A stretch of DNA of 64,000 nucleotides. Source: Lineus longissimus. Taxonomy: Eukaryota; Nemertea; Pilidiophora; Heteronemertea; Lineidae. Positions 43,052 to 54,467 of the stretch are shown here, piece by piece. Where the stretch lies: assembly GCF_910592395.1 (NCBI RefSeq), contig NC_088322.1, positions 6,073,431-6,137,430 on the forward strand, read 5' to 3'. Position 1 is the stretch's first letter. Every line of letters begins with the position of its first letter. A program made the position numbers and the translations under genes. The notes beneath the pieces were generated by a model. That model ran no database searches, was not told the origin of the DNA, and saw nothing but the letters and a program-made list of their open reading frames with translations.

Positions 43052-44141
43052 GGCAGGCGGTATTTTCACCACGCCACCACAGGCACCACGCGACCACCAC
43101 GCCACCACGCGAACAGGCGGAGCGATCATAATGACGATATCAAAATAGCGGTCGATTCATTGGATCATGGTTTCTTGGAACAATTATAGATGGCGTTGGC
43201 TGCTATCCTAGCTTCTCTGATGCCCGTTCTTGGGATTATTGGAATAAAGGCCTACGCCAACTACGGAAATACGTACTGAATTACCGTTCAGTAACTAGAC
43301 CTACTCCAACTGACGACTGACCTGCAAAAACCATACGAGTACGAGTGGGTTATATAGTCTCCCTTTAAAGGGGTGGCCGTTCGTTTGGGTGGGGTGGGTT
43401 GGGGGGGGGGGGGGGGAGGAGTTAGATTTATCACTCACTCGAACACGTGTGCATAGTTTCAACATACTGTTGTGTGCGAGACCCTTATTGGCGACTTTGT
43501 GTAACTTTATCTTGCCTACCTAGCTGTTGCCTATAGTTTCCCATTAAATGGGGACTATGCAGGAGCAGGGGGTCAAATTGGCCAACTTTAGCTGACTTAT
43601 AAACAGAGTAAGGGCATTAGGTCTTATTTGATTCATCACTGAATGTATCCCTGTTACAGGCGTGACTAGGTTAGGACAAACTGTGAGAGGTGAGAGACTC
43701 ACTGGCTACTTTGTGTAACTTTATGTTGCCTACCAAGATGCTGCCTATAGTGCCCCTTTAATGGACAAGTCTCTGTACAACACGAATTCGCAATAATAGG
43801 TCTCCGATCTGTAATTTCTCCGCAGTGACAGTATTGTGATAACAATAATGGTGTGATAAGATCTCTCATGACGAACGGTTGGACACGGATGTGTAGCGGC
43901 TTAATAATAGCCCTGCTTTTTGCGAATGCCATCAACAAGTAATAAATACTCGTAAATTCCGTCAGGCAACAACGCAGTATACCAACATGCCATCTATAAT
44001 TGGTAGGTGTAACCACAACTCTCAAGTGTCTGTGGTCTGATGGTCTGTTTTGATATCGTCATTATGATCGCTCCGCCTGTTCGCGTGGTGGCGTGGTGGT
44101 CGCGTGGTGCCCGTGGTGGCGTGGTGCAAATACCGCCTGCC
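43052..44141. mobile_element. Mutator-like element with ~100-bp TIRs and 9-bp target duplication
   Basis: Left arm GGCAGGCGGTATTTTCACCA running to about 43148 is the reverse complement of 44047-44141, including a CCACC/ACGCG-rich stretch. Immediately outside both ends lies CAATCATAA (43043-43051 and 44142-44150), a perfect 9-bp target duplication. Long arms plus a 9-bp duplication fit the Mutator superfamily. The 1090-bp body encodes nothing recognisable, so it is non-autonomous. It contains a poly-G tract at 43400-43416. Confidence 0.85.
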
Positions 44142-44685
44142 CAATCATAAAGGGTTTCCATCGCTGCTACGAGCACGCCGTTAGATGTGGTGGATCTGGA
44201 TGCCAATGTTCTCACCTGCGAAAGGGCTAGATCCACATTCGCTTTCTCCTGCGTTTGACGCATCTTCTTCAGCTCGTACCGTCATTAAAAATCCGTTATC
44301 ATGACTGTCCCTCTCGGCAGGTTACTTCTATTTTCCCTTTCATGAAAGTAATTTATCATAAATCATAGTATTCTATGCACAACAGTCCTTCGTTAGTACT
44401 TAACCCGTCATGAAAGTCCGTTATCATGACGCCCTTCTTCCTCCAAATCGATGTTCATACTTACCCAGCCCCGTAGTACCCCCATATACTCATGCCCTCA
44501 TGTACTAGAGCAAAAACCGGTCAACACCCGACTTCACTCATTCTTTGTACCTCGGAATGCATGTACATAATCACATTACACAGAGCGTTGACCCGAGACA
44601 TCTGGCCTGGTTGGCTTCTAACAAACAACTGAGGGCAGAGAATATTGGCCGTACTGACTTTACGACGTCATCTCACTTTGGATCC

Positions 44686-45029
44686 TGAACAAAATAGAAT
44701 TCATGAAAACAGGTGTCATCAGTTTTTCAGGGATAGTAGTCCTTGGGCTGATAGTCCGTGTAACAATAGCCCGCATTGCTAAATGTTTTGGTTAGGGTTA
44801 GCGGTACAATAGATCATGCTGCTTAATTGGTCAAATACAATGCTACCGGACTATGACTCCAGGGGGACTATATCCGCTGTCACACCGGCACGTCTTAACG
44901 ACAGTATCACAGAAGTTGATGAAGTCTTTATTGTTTGGGACCCCGTCCGTCTCCAAGGTGTGGACGGCAACCAACGTTGCGTTTAGAAGAAACTGCTTAC
45001 AATTTTGGTCTTTTGTGCATTTAAAGAAC
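44686..45029. other. non-coding spacer
   Basis: No ORF or repeat recognised between the Ngaro-like element and the AAAAC-type palindromic repeat. Confidence 0.5.
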
Positions 45030-45600
45030 TAATTGACAGACAACATCTCTTTGGTCAGCGACTGGTAGTTATTGCCTGGTTTTATTCCACAAAACAGTTT
45101 TCTTCTACCAAACTAGGTTTTCATTTAAGAAGCATGTGTTTCATTTTTAAAAACATAGTTTTCTTGCAAGAAACTTGGTTTTTGATCAAGAAAACGTGGT
45201 TTTTATAATAAACCCAGGCGCGGATCCAAGGGGGGGGCGCACCCGGCGCACGCCCCCCCCCTTAATTCCGGCACGGTGTAAAAAAACACTGAAAATGGGG
45301 TGGGAGTGGTGCTTAATATTTGAAGATCAGATGCCAGGAAATCGCATATATGGAGTCTTATCTTTAAAATTTTCCAGACCCCCCCCCGCCGTCGCTTCGC
45401 GCCTGCAGCGCTCGCAATACAGGCTTCGCCCTCATAGTGCGCCCCCCCTTTCGAAATATCCTGGATCCGCCCCTGAAACCTATGCTTCTTCCATAAAAAC
45501 CTAGTTTCATGGAATAAAGCGTGGTTTTCTTCCATGAAACTACGTTTTAAAGAAGAACAGGTTTTTTATTGAAAACTAGGTTTTCTTAACTATTGTACAC
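45030..45600 (+). repeat. degenerate repeat of A-run / AAAC.TGGTTTTC words, split by a hAT MITE
   Basis: Words such as AAACTAGGTTTTC, AAACATAGTTTTC, AAACTTGGTTTTT and AAACGTGGTTTTT occur every 25-30 bases from 45095 to 45206 and again from 45477 to 45592. Each is a near-palindrome (AAAAC...GTTTT). The array is interrupted by the hAT MITE, which therefore inserted into a pre-existing array. Confidence 0.7.
45215..45475. mobile_element. hAT-type MITE (CAGGGGCGGATCC termini)
   Basis: Begins CAGGCGCGGATCCA and ends TGGATCCGCCCCTG, the terminal repeat shared by a large group of animal hAT transposons. GTGCGCC/GGCGCAC blocks mirror each other inside (near 45237 and 45437). It is 261 bp and non-coding, with C/G homopolymers. 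A clean 8-bp target duplication is not visible; related AAACC words flank it. Confidence 0.82.
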
Positions 45601-45984
45601 ACGGCTTGCCATACATGTATCTGTCTTTTAAAGTCCAAAGTTTTATTCTTTTCCTTGATACAATTTTGTATAATTCTGTTTGTAAGTGGTTTCATACTGA
45701 CTGTTGAGTTCGTCTTGATGTCCATAGATCCAAGTTGCTCACTGGCAGAAAGGACACTTGCTCTTAGCATTCTGGATTTAGTTGTCCTTTCATGGCATGC
45801 ATATTTTGCATGCCCGATTTCAACTTAAGGGTAACCACCATTTTGGCCAGAACCTGAAATCCTTAAGCAATTAGAACTAACGAAGAAACGATGTGAAATC
45901 CCATTTTAGGTTTGGGAGTCTGTTCATTGTTTTCCAGTGATCAGTCTCTCAGATTTTAAATGGGCATTCACTTCTTTAAGAAGA

Positions 45985-46190
45985 AGTTCTTATAACTTTA
46001 GGACTTTTGACCCCCTGGTGGCAAAGTCAAGAATCAGATCGGACCGAAATTTGGTGTCAGAGGTCACCTGAAATTGGGGGGGGGGGTCCGGTGTACAAAG
46101 TTTCAAGTTCATAGTCCAATCGGGTGAGAAACATGCCACTGTTTTTGAAACAGAATACAGACGACGGACACTACAGTGAGCCCAAAAAGT
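45985..46190 (+). repeat. partial copy of the ~300-bp-unit repeat
   Basis: Contains CCCCCTGGTGGCAAAGTCAA, GAATCAGATCGGACCGAAAT, AAAGTTTCAAGTTCATAG and GAAACATGCCACTGTTTTTG, ending in CAGTGAGCCCAAAA. This is one unit of the family also at 15000 and 48470. Confidence 0.8.
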
Positions 46191-46439
46191 GACGTCAGGT
46201 CAACAGTGATGTCGGGCCTGACATCATTCAGTGAATATCAACCTAACATCCACGTGAAAGATGTAAGAATGATGCCCGCCTGACATTCACACATTTTGCC
46301 TGTTTACCATGCTTTTTCTTCATCCGGCCGTCTTGCAATGAACAAATCTGCATCCTCCCATCAGAGCTCGCATCCTGCAATGGCACACCCTGGTGCATCA
46401 GGTCAAAGACAATGGAAAATACAGTGTTGTTGACGTTAA

Positions 46440-47260
46440 CCCTTTCAGTGCTATGCATCTTGTACCCTATAGTGCTAGAGCCAAATTAGGCTTTTTGGAA
46501 GCTTTTAGGAAATAAATTACTGTTCCAAAACCAAGAAAGATACCGGAGAAAAAACCATGGAGGGAACTTGATAGCCTTTTACATTTTTTCTTCACTTTCG
46601 GGGTCAGATGGTCATGTGACCTGGTGGCGACCATCTTGTATTTCACTTTTATGTGAAAATGTTCGATAAAACATTACTGAAACTGTATTTCTTAGTTTTT
46701 CTTTCTGTTTTTTATATATTGATTGCACTAGTACTGTCTCCTCCACAATCCTGAAAAACAATTTGAGAAATTTTAATTTTTGTTTTTGAAAAGTGATTTT
46801 ATTTGAAAAGGTCCAAATGTGAAAATGTTCACATTAAAGTACCTTTCGTAACTATGCCAGAAAGGACAAAAAAATAGAACTGGAAAGATCGTCAAATCAC
46901 TCCAAAAGCAAACCAATAGTTAGGTTGTTGTTGTTTTGTTGTTTTTTTGAACATTTTTATTTATTCTTGAAATAGAGCCTACAGATCTCCCGGCCTCTAG
47001 GAGTTAGCAATACTATAACATAATGACATTTACAGTAAATTTTACATGTTGATCTTAAAATATCATATTGATAGATATCTGGTTTGATTCTACCAACCGA
47101 ATTGGTTTGTAAACCTTGGTCTCCTAAGTTGCCTTTCAGATGGCAGTCATGTAGTTCTGTATTTTTAAACTAGTTTTATGCGGGCACGGCACCGCCGTAC
47201 CCACGCATTTCAATGACACGATATTGGTACCGGCACTGCCATACCTACGCACTGAAAGGG
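46440..47260. mobile_element. piggyBac-like MITE with TTAA target duplication
   Basis: TTAA/CCCTTTCAGTGC at 46436-46451 is matched by GCACTGAAAGGG/TTAA at 47249-47264. TTAA duplication and a CCCTTT terminus are piggyBac features. The 821-bp body has no ORF of note. A TTGTTG run lies at 46924-46945. Confidence 0.82.
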
Positions 47261-47374
47261 TTAAAATCAATTGAGGCAACACTCTTATATCATTTACATC
47301 ATCAAATTCTGACGTCATCGCTGATCTCGACGTTCCATGACGCCAAGATGTCATGACATTAAAGGCTTTCCTTC

Positions 47375-47515
47375 ACAAAACCTACGTAGAATCTATATAG
47401 AAATTCCTTTACAAAATCTGTACAGAAAATTTCCTATACAGAATCTCTAGATTTTATATAGAATCTATAACAACAATTTCTTTATAGATTTTTTAACAGA
47501 AATTGTTGCCTGTGT
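47375..47515. repeat. AT-rich imperfect palindrome cluster, second copy
   Basis: Same word set as 15885-16020 (GAATCTATATAGAAATT, TATAGAATCTATA), likewise ending in CCTGTGTG. Confidence 0.7.
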
Positions 47516-48469
47516 GTGGTAACCGTAGTGGACAGAACCTTGCTGACACTGCCGGAGTCCCAACACTGCAGAGGGCAGAGTAACAAATTTGAACGGCTCA
47601 GGTTGAACAGCACCTTGTGACAGCCACTTCAAATTGCTCACATTTTGGGGTCTGATTTGCTACACATGAGCATGAAGAGGAAGGAAAAATTGAATGTTTA
47701 CATAATCTCAGATAGCATGGTAAAAAAAAACATGTCAAGCGCTTAATTTGCCAGTGATAAAATGAGCTGGGGAACAAATTCTGGACTACTACCAGGATAA
47801 CAATACATTACTCGGACGTCTAGTCAACTAACAATAGATGGTCGAATTTGAGTATTATTTTCCTGAATTTAAAAAAGGTTTGACAAGACGTACTCCTATG
47901 ACAACAAAATGGTCACATTATGCAATAAAAACTAAACTACAAAACCCTACATGAACAAACTGTACAAAATACACAAAATAACTGCATTTTCTTCTAATGA
48001 ACCGATTAATATAACAGAATGACATTAAATGCATGATACACAATGAATCCAGACATATTTCATGAAGTCTAGCATAGACATTTTGAATAAGGTCAATTAT
48101 ATCACGGACTCCGGAGTTTTTGAGAGAAACCCCCCCCCCCCCACGAAATTTACCCGCTTACAGCAGTAACATGTGTTCTTTCTTTCTCAACTAACATGTT
48201 TTACTTAGCCTATTTTCAAGAGGCTGTCTCCAAATTATTGAGCATTATCATAACAGAAGCACCTACTAATAATACAACAAAAGGTCAAAAAGTACATTTT
48301 ACACAAGTAGAGTTTCAATGCTGATTTCGGCACGTTGCAGCACAACTTATACACTTCACTGTCTCCAAACTTGAACAAAGCTTGGCAACAAGATGCTTTC
48401 TTAATGTTTTAAAGGGCTAGGCCATTCGTGTTCAGTGCATTTTCATATGCCACAGGTAAAAACAATGAA
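47516..48469. other. non-coding, nothing recognised
   Basis: Only a C-run (48130-48142) and short shadow ORFs. No structure seen. Confidence 0.5.
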
Positions 48470-49583
48470 AAGGCCAGGGGCCATTGTGCTCACCGTATGG
48501 ACATTTGGTGGTTAGGAATTCATCCCGGTTAAGAAACATGCGACATGTATATTATATAGGTCAAATCAAAATCAGTATGACATGTGATGTATACTACAGT
48601 TAACATATTATCGAAAAATGTCACTAATAAGCAAGATATTGCACGTTTTACCTTTTCAGTTTTGGCCCCCAGGTGGCCAAGTCGAGAATCAGATCAAACC
48701 GAATTTGCGAGTCGGAATTAATCTGACATAGGGGATAATGTGTACCATGCATAATCTCAGAAGCAAGATATTGCACTTTTAACCTTTTCAGTTTTAGCCC
48801 CCTGGTGGCCAAGTCGAAAATCAGATCAAACCAAAATTTTGGCATCTGACATAGGGGATCATGTGTACCAAGTTTCCAGTTCATAGCTTAAGTGCTTAAG
48901 AAACATGCCATAGTTACACTCAAACAGTTGACCTCTGTGACCTTGAAAAGTAGGTCAAATCAATAACCCGCAGGATATATGATGTATCCTTACTCGGAGT
49001 ACCTACCATAAAAATATTATCGAAAAAAAGTCACTTATAAGCAAGTTACTGCACTGTTTATCTTTGTTAGTTTTGGCCCACTGGTGGTCAAGTTGAGAAT
49101 CAGATCGGACTGAAATTCGGTGTGAGACTGAGAGGTTATATGATGTCGGGAATCATATGTACCAAATTTCAAGTACATAGCTTCAGCGGTTAAGAAACAT
49201 GTCATAGTTGCACTCAAATGGCCAATTTATGCCATCTGACCTCTATGACCTTGAAAATAAGGTCAAATCAAAAGCCCGTGTGATATGTGATGTATCCTTA
49301 CTAGGAGAACCTACCATGAAAATTTTATTGAAAACGAGTTACTTATAAGAGAGATATCACACTTTTTAGGTTTTCCACTTTTGGCCCCCTGGTAGCCAAG
49401 ACAAGAATCAGATCGGACCAAAATTCAGTGTCACAGGTCACCTGACTGGGGGGGGGGGGTCCTATGTACAAAGTTTCAAGTTCATAGCTCAAGCGGTTGA
49501 GAAATGTGCCTCTGTTTTTGAAAAAGGAAACAGACGACAGACACTGCGGTATTGTATAGACTCCTCTGCGGTGAGCCAAAAAT
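48470..49583 (+). repeat. longest copy of the ~300-bp-unit repeat, with mirrored ends
   Basis: Starts GGCCAGGGGCCATTGTGCTCACC and ends GCGGTGAGCCAAAA, so GCTCACC and GGTGAGC form an inverted pair at the edges. Between them lie about three and a half units marked by GGTTAAGAAACATG (near 48530, 48895 and 49190) and TTTTGGCCC...GGTGG (near 48660, 48790, 49070 and 49380). A G-run lies at 49448-49459. This may be the full-length form of the family. Confidence 0.78.
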
Positions 49584-50609
49584 AAATATTGCCATAGTGC
49601 AAGCTGATTCACTGAAACTTGACACTAGAATATCAGTCCACAGAATGGCATTGTTATAATTTATATTCAATATATATATACACAATTTGGAATTTTCAAA
49701 ATCATGTTCAATTTTAAAATATTTCAACAAATGACGAGCCCACAAGTATGGAGGAAAATGTGAGTGGCTGAAATAACGTCTCTGCCTCTTGATAATTTGA
49801 CATGACTGAGGCTATAGAGGTTCTTCACTGACGTCACATGATGACGTTACAAATTGTTTTGCACTGCCATATTGGCCGTCACACGTGGTCACGATGTAAA
49901 GGAAATGCATTGGCACGTGACGTCACGTGGAGAACATCTAGAGTTGCCCCGTTGAAAACCAAGACATGAGAAAACCTGGTTTATGCAGTAATAACTGTAG
50001 GACTTTAAAGCAAATACACGAATAACATGAATAAATAAATGACAGTACTGGTATATATACATATATTGGCAGGTTGAGATCAACATACAATGTACAAGAC
50101 TTTCATATATTCATCAACTTTAAGAATACCAATACGAGTTGGGGTTCCATTCCTATTCTAGTTTACTGATGCTCTCCAAAAATATTAGCGCTAGGTGACA
50201 AAAATCCAATGGCAGAATAATCTCTGTCCATTAATGCACAAGTCTAACATTTAGAGTCATGCCGTACCGACTGACAGGCACACGGAATTCAATGGATTTA
50301 GTTCAGGGATACGTCTTACATTTTGGCGAAAAAAATACCATAATAATCATTCCCCATGTTTTACAATTCAACAAGGTTGCGGTCTGCATATGATCAAAAT
50401 GCATACTGAAAACGTAAAACGGACATACACTACATGTTGGTTGTGCTGTTCGCCCCTAGGGCGAAATGTCTGGATTGGCTGTAAGTTAACTACCCAATTC
50501 AGACGACTCGCTTAAGCACTAATAGCACCAATCAATTAGGGGCCGCCTCAGGCCAGAGGAAAGGGGCCAATTGTGCCTGGATGACACCGTACAATAATTA
50601 AGGATAATG
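49584..50609. other. non-coding, nothing recognised
   Basis: AT-rich, with TATATA runs (49670-49682, 50051-50066) and no ORF of note. Confidence 0.5.
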
Positions 50610-51410
50610 ATGACAATACCGTATTTTGATTCAGGGTTTAGATGGAACATCTCTTGCTGTGGTTTATTTTGATGGTGTCTGCGGCTGAACCAACTGTGCC
50701 ACCAACCAAATGTGGCACAATACGTGCATTAGGAGTCAGTCCAGATGGGCCACCTCCAGATTTGCTTTGTTTTTTTAAAGTAACTTCCACCAAGCCACCC
50801 AAGCCACCAAGCAAATGTAGTACATACATACATATTGAAACTTATAGAGTGCAATATCCAGACAGTCTGTCATCTCAAAGTGCTTTACATACATAAGTGT
50901 CCCGCCATACAAAATGAGTTGCATGTCGCTCCAAGCTTGACAGGTTGAGACAGACTGGTTGTTCATTTCACTATTGTCTGCCTTTTGTGAAATCTGAGTA
51001 TATCAATTTCTTCTATTATGTCCAGGTGTCATTTTAGGCTCATCTTCTGTGCGACATGCGACTCAATTTGCCGTGGTGGGTCACATTTAGTGAATGAAGG
51101 CCCTCCCAAAAGGATGGATTGTGAAAAGGAGGACTGCAAATTGAGTAACCAGAACCAGAACCAGGATAATAATTGACAACAACACACACATTTCGATTCG
51201 GGCCAAGTTGGCCATATCCAGATTTGCTTTTTTGAAAGTTTTTTGCCGCCGAGCCACCCATACCACCTGAACCGCAAACCCAAATGTAGAAAGGATAATA
51301 ATGATGACAATACATATTTGAAGTCGGACCAGATGGGCCAACTCGAGCATGGTTTTGTTTTTATGCAGCGGCACCACCCAATCATACTTATACTACCAAT
51401 ACTTGGATGT
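50610..51410 (+). repeat. degenerate repeat with GGATAAT.ATGACAATAC and CCACC..GCCACC words
   Basis: Blocks GATAATGATGACAATAC (50603, 51297), CCAGATGGGCCA (50742, 51328), CCAGATTTGCTTT (50756, 51219) and GAGCCACCCA/CCAAGCCACCC (50793, 51250) recur in the same order, giving at least two partial units of uncertain period. Non-coding. Confidence 0.55.
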
Positions 51411-52902
51411 ATATTGGTGGCCAATATAGACACTTTGCCGATAACAAGAGCACACTGAACCAACATGCATACACATATAATGGCAACATTGTATAAAGAT
51501 GCAAGAATCCAGATAACCTGGTTGTAAATTTCTTCTCCAACAATTATAGAAGACACTGAAAATGATTACAAAGTGGTTTCATCTAGAACTGGCAAGAATT
51601 CATCCCCAATTCATTAGAAATTAATATGAATAGCCAAATTTGCTGAGACTTTTATGTGCCTGTGGTTGACAGACGTAAGAGTCATGGTGTGCTCAACAGG
51701 AGTCATGAATTAAGACAGGTAGTGTAGAGAAAATCCAAGGTAGTTGATTGTGAAAGACTGCACCTGAACATGTGTTCTCTCACACAAAACCATCTATGCA
51801 AGTTTCAATGCGTGTCTCGCACTGCCCCTCCTTCCTCTAATGTCACATACAGTGACACCACAAGAATGTTTAATCTTTGCGGTGACTTGTCAATTACTGT
51901 GACAATATTGATGCAGGGTACAGAACAGTTATGATAGGATGTCGATATCTTTTGGCCCTATAACTTGTACTGTGTCGCTATCTTGATGAACATAACTTGA
52001 AATGTGATCATACGTGTTGACATGACTTGAGGGGTAATAACTTGTGGATCCTGTTTTTGTAGCTTTACCACAAGGTCATGCTGTAATTAAGTGCCTCATA
52101 CACTCGAGGGGGCATACAAGACACATGTTGAGAGTTGCATTTACCACTCTCCAAAACCTTTTTCCTTGGCTTTCAAGCTATGGCTGAGGTCGATGAGATT
52201 ACTGTTACCGCCAAACTCTTCCGGGCATTTAATTTTCGCGGATTTTACGAGAGAACTTGTTTCTTGAGGGAAAAATATTTTTTGATTATAAAAACTTAAA
52301 GAAATTTCGTAATCTGCCAAAATAAAAATTATGAATTGTTTGTTTTGGGGGGGGGGAAATTCCGCAATTAATAAAGTGGAGCAATAATTTGCCTGTTTAC
52401 AGTAGTTTTGTGCTTTTCTGTCTTGGAAGCAGAGTGCAAGTACTGATATAGACATTGCCATGATTTTATGGTTGAGGCTGAATTGGGGTACCAAGAGCAA
52501 GGATAGAAATAAAAGACACTGCCGATTGCGGGAATGGTAATTGTTAGCATCAGCTTTAGATCTTTATTTCACCTCAGCTCATACTTCTTGGTAACTGACT
52601 CCACCCTCACTGATGCTCACAGGCCTAGCAGTCACTCCAGGGTTACTGACAAATCAGCAATCAGCTCTGTGTGAATGGCAAACCCTGGAACACACTAAAC
52701 CAAGATGGAGAAATTAATCATATTTTCAATGTAAACGACCGCACCATAAAGATTTGATAATAATTCGAGGTAGAAAAATCCCATTTTTATATCATGCCAG
52801 AGTACATTTCAAACTTTAAGGAGTCCTAGTCGAACAGGAATCTATGAGTTTACCTGTAAATGCATAAGACAGAATACTACAATGACTACAATGGGCTCTT
52901 GC
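51411..52902. other. 3' flank and probable 3' UTR of CTNNAL1
   Basis: No ORF recognised. On the minus strand an AATAAA occurs at 52563-52568, about 335 bases past the CTNNAL1 stop, a candidate polyA signal. A G-run lies at 52348-52356. Confidence 0.45.
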
Positions 52903-53103
52903 TCATAGTGGCTTCTCGAATGTATTCACACTGCTAAGCCCTGTGATGTTCCGCCCTAATGAAGTGCTCCGCCGAATATTATCCGAGTGATCAGATCGTG
53001 ATGGCGAATCGCTCAACGAACTTGACGGACTTCCTGTTGGTCGATTTTCCACCGGCCGCCATTTTTGTTGAACTCCGCTACTGCTTCGGTAATCAATGTT
53101 ATA
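52903..53103 (-). CDS. CTNNAL1: alpha-catulin, last coding exon
   Basis: Final exon, 66 codons plus TGA. Acceptor CTGTATTTCCAG is at 53104-53115. It starts YNIDYRSSSGVQQKWRPV and continues as a Ser/Arg-rich tail (SPSSSLSDSPSRSDHSDNIR) ending NTFEKPL. It follows the 54261-54467 exon in phase 0. The position of the Lys-Tyr junction agrees with where the last helix of alpha-catulin ends. The Ser-rich tail is a likely disordered regulatory segment and is not one I recognise from vertebrates. The frame also runs open 5' of the acceptor to 53172, which is intron read-through. Confidence is high because the previous exon is unmistakable and the phase fits. Confidence 0.8.
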   Translation of the reverse strand, partial: YNIDYRSSSGVQQKWRPVENRPTGSPSSSLSDSPSRSDHSDNIRRSTSLGRNITGLSSVNTFEKPL

Positions 53104-54260
53104 CTGGAAATACAGAGAGCCAACATTGAGTTTTACAAATCCTAGGTGTTGTTCAAATTTGTTCATTGTCACATTAGATTCAACTGACAGAGTGTTTCAA
53201 TGTAGTGCCAGTTCAAAAAATTCCAAGAAAATCATTTTTGTTCTTAAGTCATAACGGTGTACAAACAAGCCTGCTAGCCTTACACTTCCAGCAAGCTTTA
53301 CAATGCCTTTTCTTACTAATGATCAATAAATGTTTATGTATGACTGTTGAACAAGAATTTCATATAAGAGTTCAGAAGGTGTAACACATCCCGGGGCCTT
53401 TTTTGCCGACTTGATAAATAGGCCTCTCGCTATAGTTATATCTCATCAATCCTGGGATGGCAAAACTCATTATAGTTTTTCAGCTCTTCTGCGGACAAGC
53501 CCATTACAATGGATAAGCCACAAAAACCAGAAAGTGAGTGAAAACAAGGAAGACTGCCCACTTGTGTGGTTGGCAGTCTTATTAACACCCAAAACTGAAC
53601 AGCCTTGCATCAATAGTTATGGAGATATACTCCGGAAACCAATAACGGTATATTTTTACGCCATTTGTCCTCTGTGACCTTGAAAAGTAGGTCATTGCCA
53701 CTCCGGAGAGATTTTTAGCCAATCAGATCATAGGTACTTGGAATGAGGGTCAAAATAGTGACACAATGTGTATTGTACATGATAAACTGAATGACATGTC
53801 AATCTTCAGCAAATTTGGATTGGGTATAAGATGGCACCTGGAATTATTTTTGGCAGTGCTTGCTCCCGGATATCCAGGAATTCCTGAAAAACTCTCACCT
53901 ATGATGCAACCCATCATTCAAAACTCCACCACAGTTTTAACCTATATGCATCTAAGATTTTCTTTACCGCTTTCCCGATCAGTGGGAATTTCATGACTTG
54001 GAAGGGTCAAATGCCACCTTAAAGCTTCAGCCTTGGTTGAATATTATGTTGCCTGTGCCGGTGCAATTTCTATGTCATACAAATCATGACGTAACGCAAA
54101 TCAACACCACCACATGTCCAGAAAAGGTGTTCATTACATTCTTGGTTCATTTGACTGCGCTGTTGACCTGGCTAACATTGCTTTCAAGACATCAAGACCC
54201 TCGAAAAACATTTCTGCAACTTGCAACTTGAAAAAAATATGTTTCTTCAGCAGTACTCAC
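53104..54260 (-). other. CTNNAL1 intron
   Basis: 1157-base intron with a consensus donor (AAG/GTGAGT) and acceptor. It contains only short ORFs, and near 53670 a TGACCTTGAAAAGTAGGTCA word shared with the ~300-bp repeat family. Confidence 0.75.
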
Positions 54261-54467
54261 CTTTGTAGCACATATAAAGCACGTCGTGACCACCTTGGCG
54301 ATGGCATTCATTAGGTTTTTCGTCTCCTGGATCGCACTGTCGACCTTATTAAACGTGGCCGTCTTCCCAAATGTGGGTGACTTGAGGGTGAACTGCAGAT
54401 GCTGACAGTAGGCGGGGATCTTATCAAGGTATGTCATCAACTCGGTCTTCAATGTCCCAGGTGGCAC
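54261..54467 (-). CDS. CTNNAL1: alpha-catulin, penultimate coding exon
   Basis: 69 codons, phase 0 at both ends: VPPGTLKTELMTYLDKIPAY, HLQFTLKSPTFGKTATFNKV and DSAIQETKNLMNAIAKVVTTC. This is the C-terminal helical bundle of the vinculin/alpha-catenin family, as found in alpha-catulin. That cytoplasmic scaffold is related to alpha-catenin and is linked to Rho-GEF and dystrobrevin complexes. Acceptor TTGATTTCAG is at 54468-54477 and donor AAG/GTGAGT at 54260. Length and phase match the neighbouring exons. No lesions. Confidence 0.9.

Larger units (their letters stand above)
42202..44263 (-). pseudogene. Ngaro-like gag, split by a Mutator-like element
   Basis: Gag-like region in several frames. 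Its start (44160-44263) reads MRQTQEKANVDLALSQVRTL. It resumes left of the insertion (42634-42963) with a charged segment (LDAWKKLEKKEKVEDPAEES). A frame near 42680-42720 encodes a zinc-knuckle-like FVCKSPDHSAASCPN (C-x2-... with C-x4-H-x4-C spacing approximate). The segment 42202-42405 (LLLQGLVLRDDKNFVAGQL) leads to RT. The insertion at 43052-44141 separates codons that were adjacent before. Assignment is by position and orientation; sequence similarity to known gag proteins is weak. Confidence 0.6.
37391..44685 (-). mobile_element. second tyrosine-recombinase retrotransposon (Ngaro-like), decayed
   Basis: Leftward gag, RT, RNase H and tyrosine recombinase. A ~70-base segment (CTAACAAACAACTGAGGGCA...CATCTCACTTTGGAT) is present in the same orientation at 37391-37461 and 44615-44685, consistent with the split direct repeats of Ngaro elements rather than the inverted repeats of DIRS. 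The element is interrupted by a Mutator-like insertion (43052-44141) and by a foreign-looking segment in RT (40881-41567). Confidence 0.78.
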
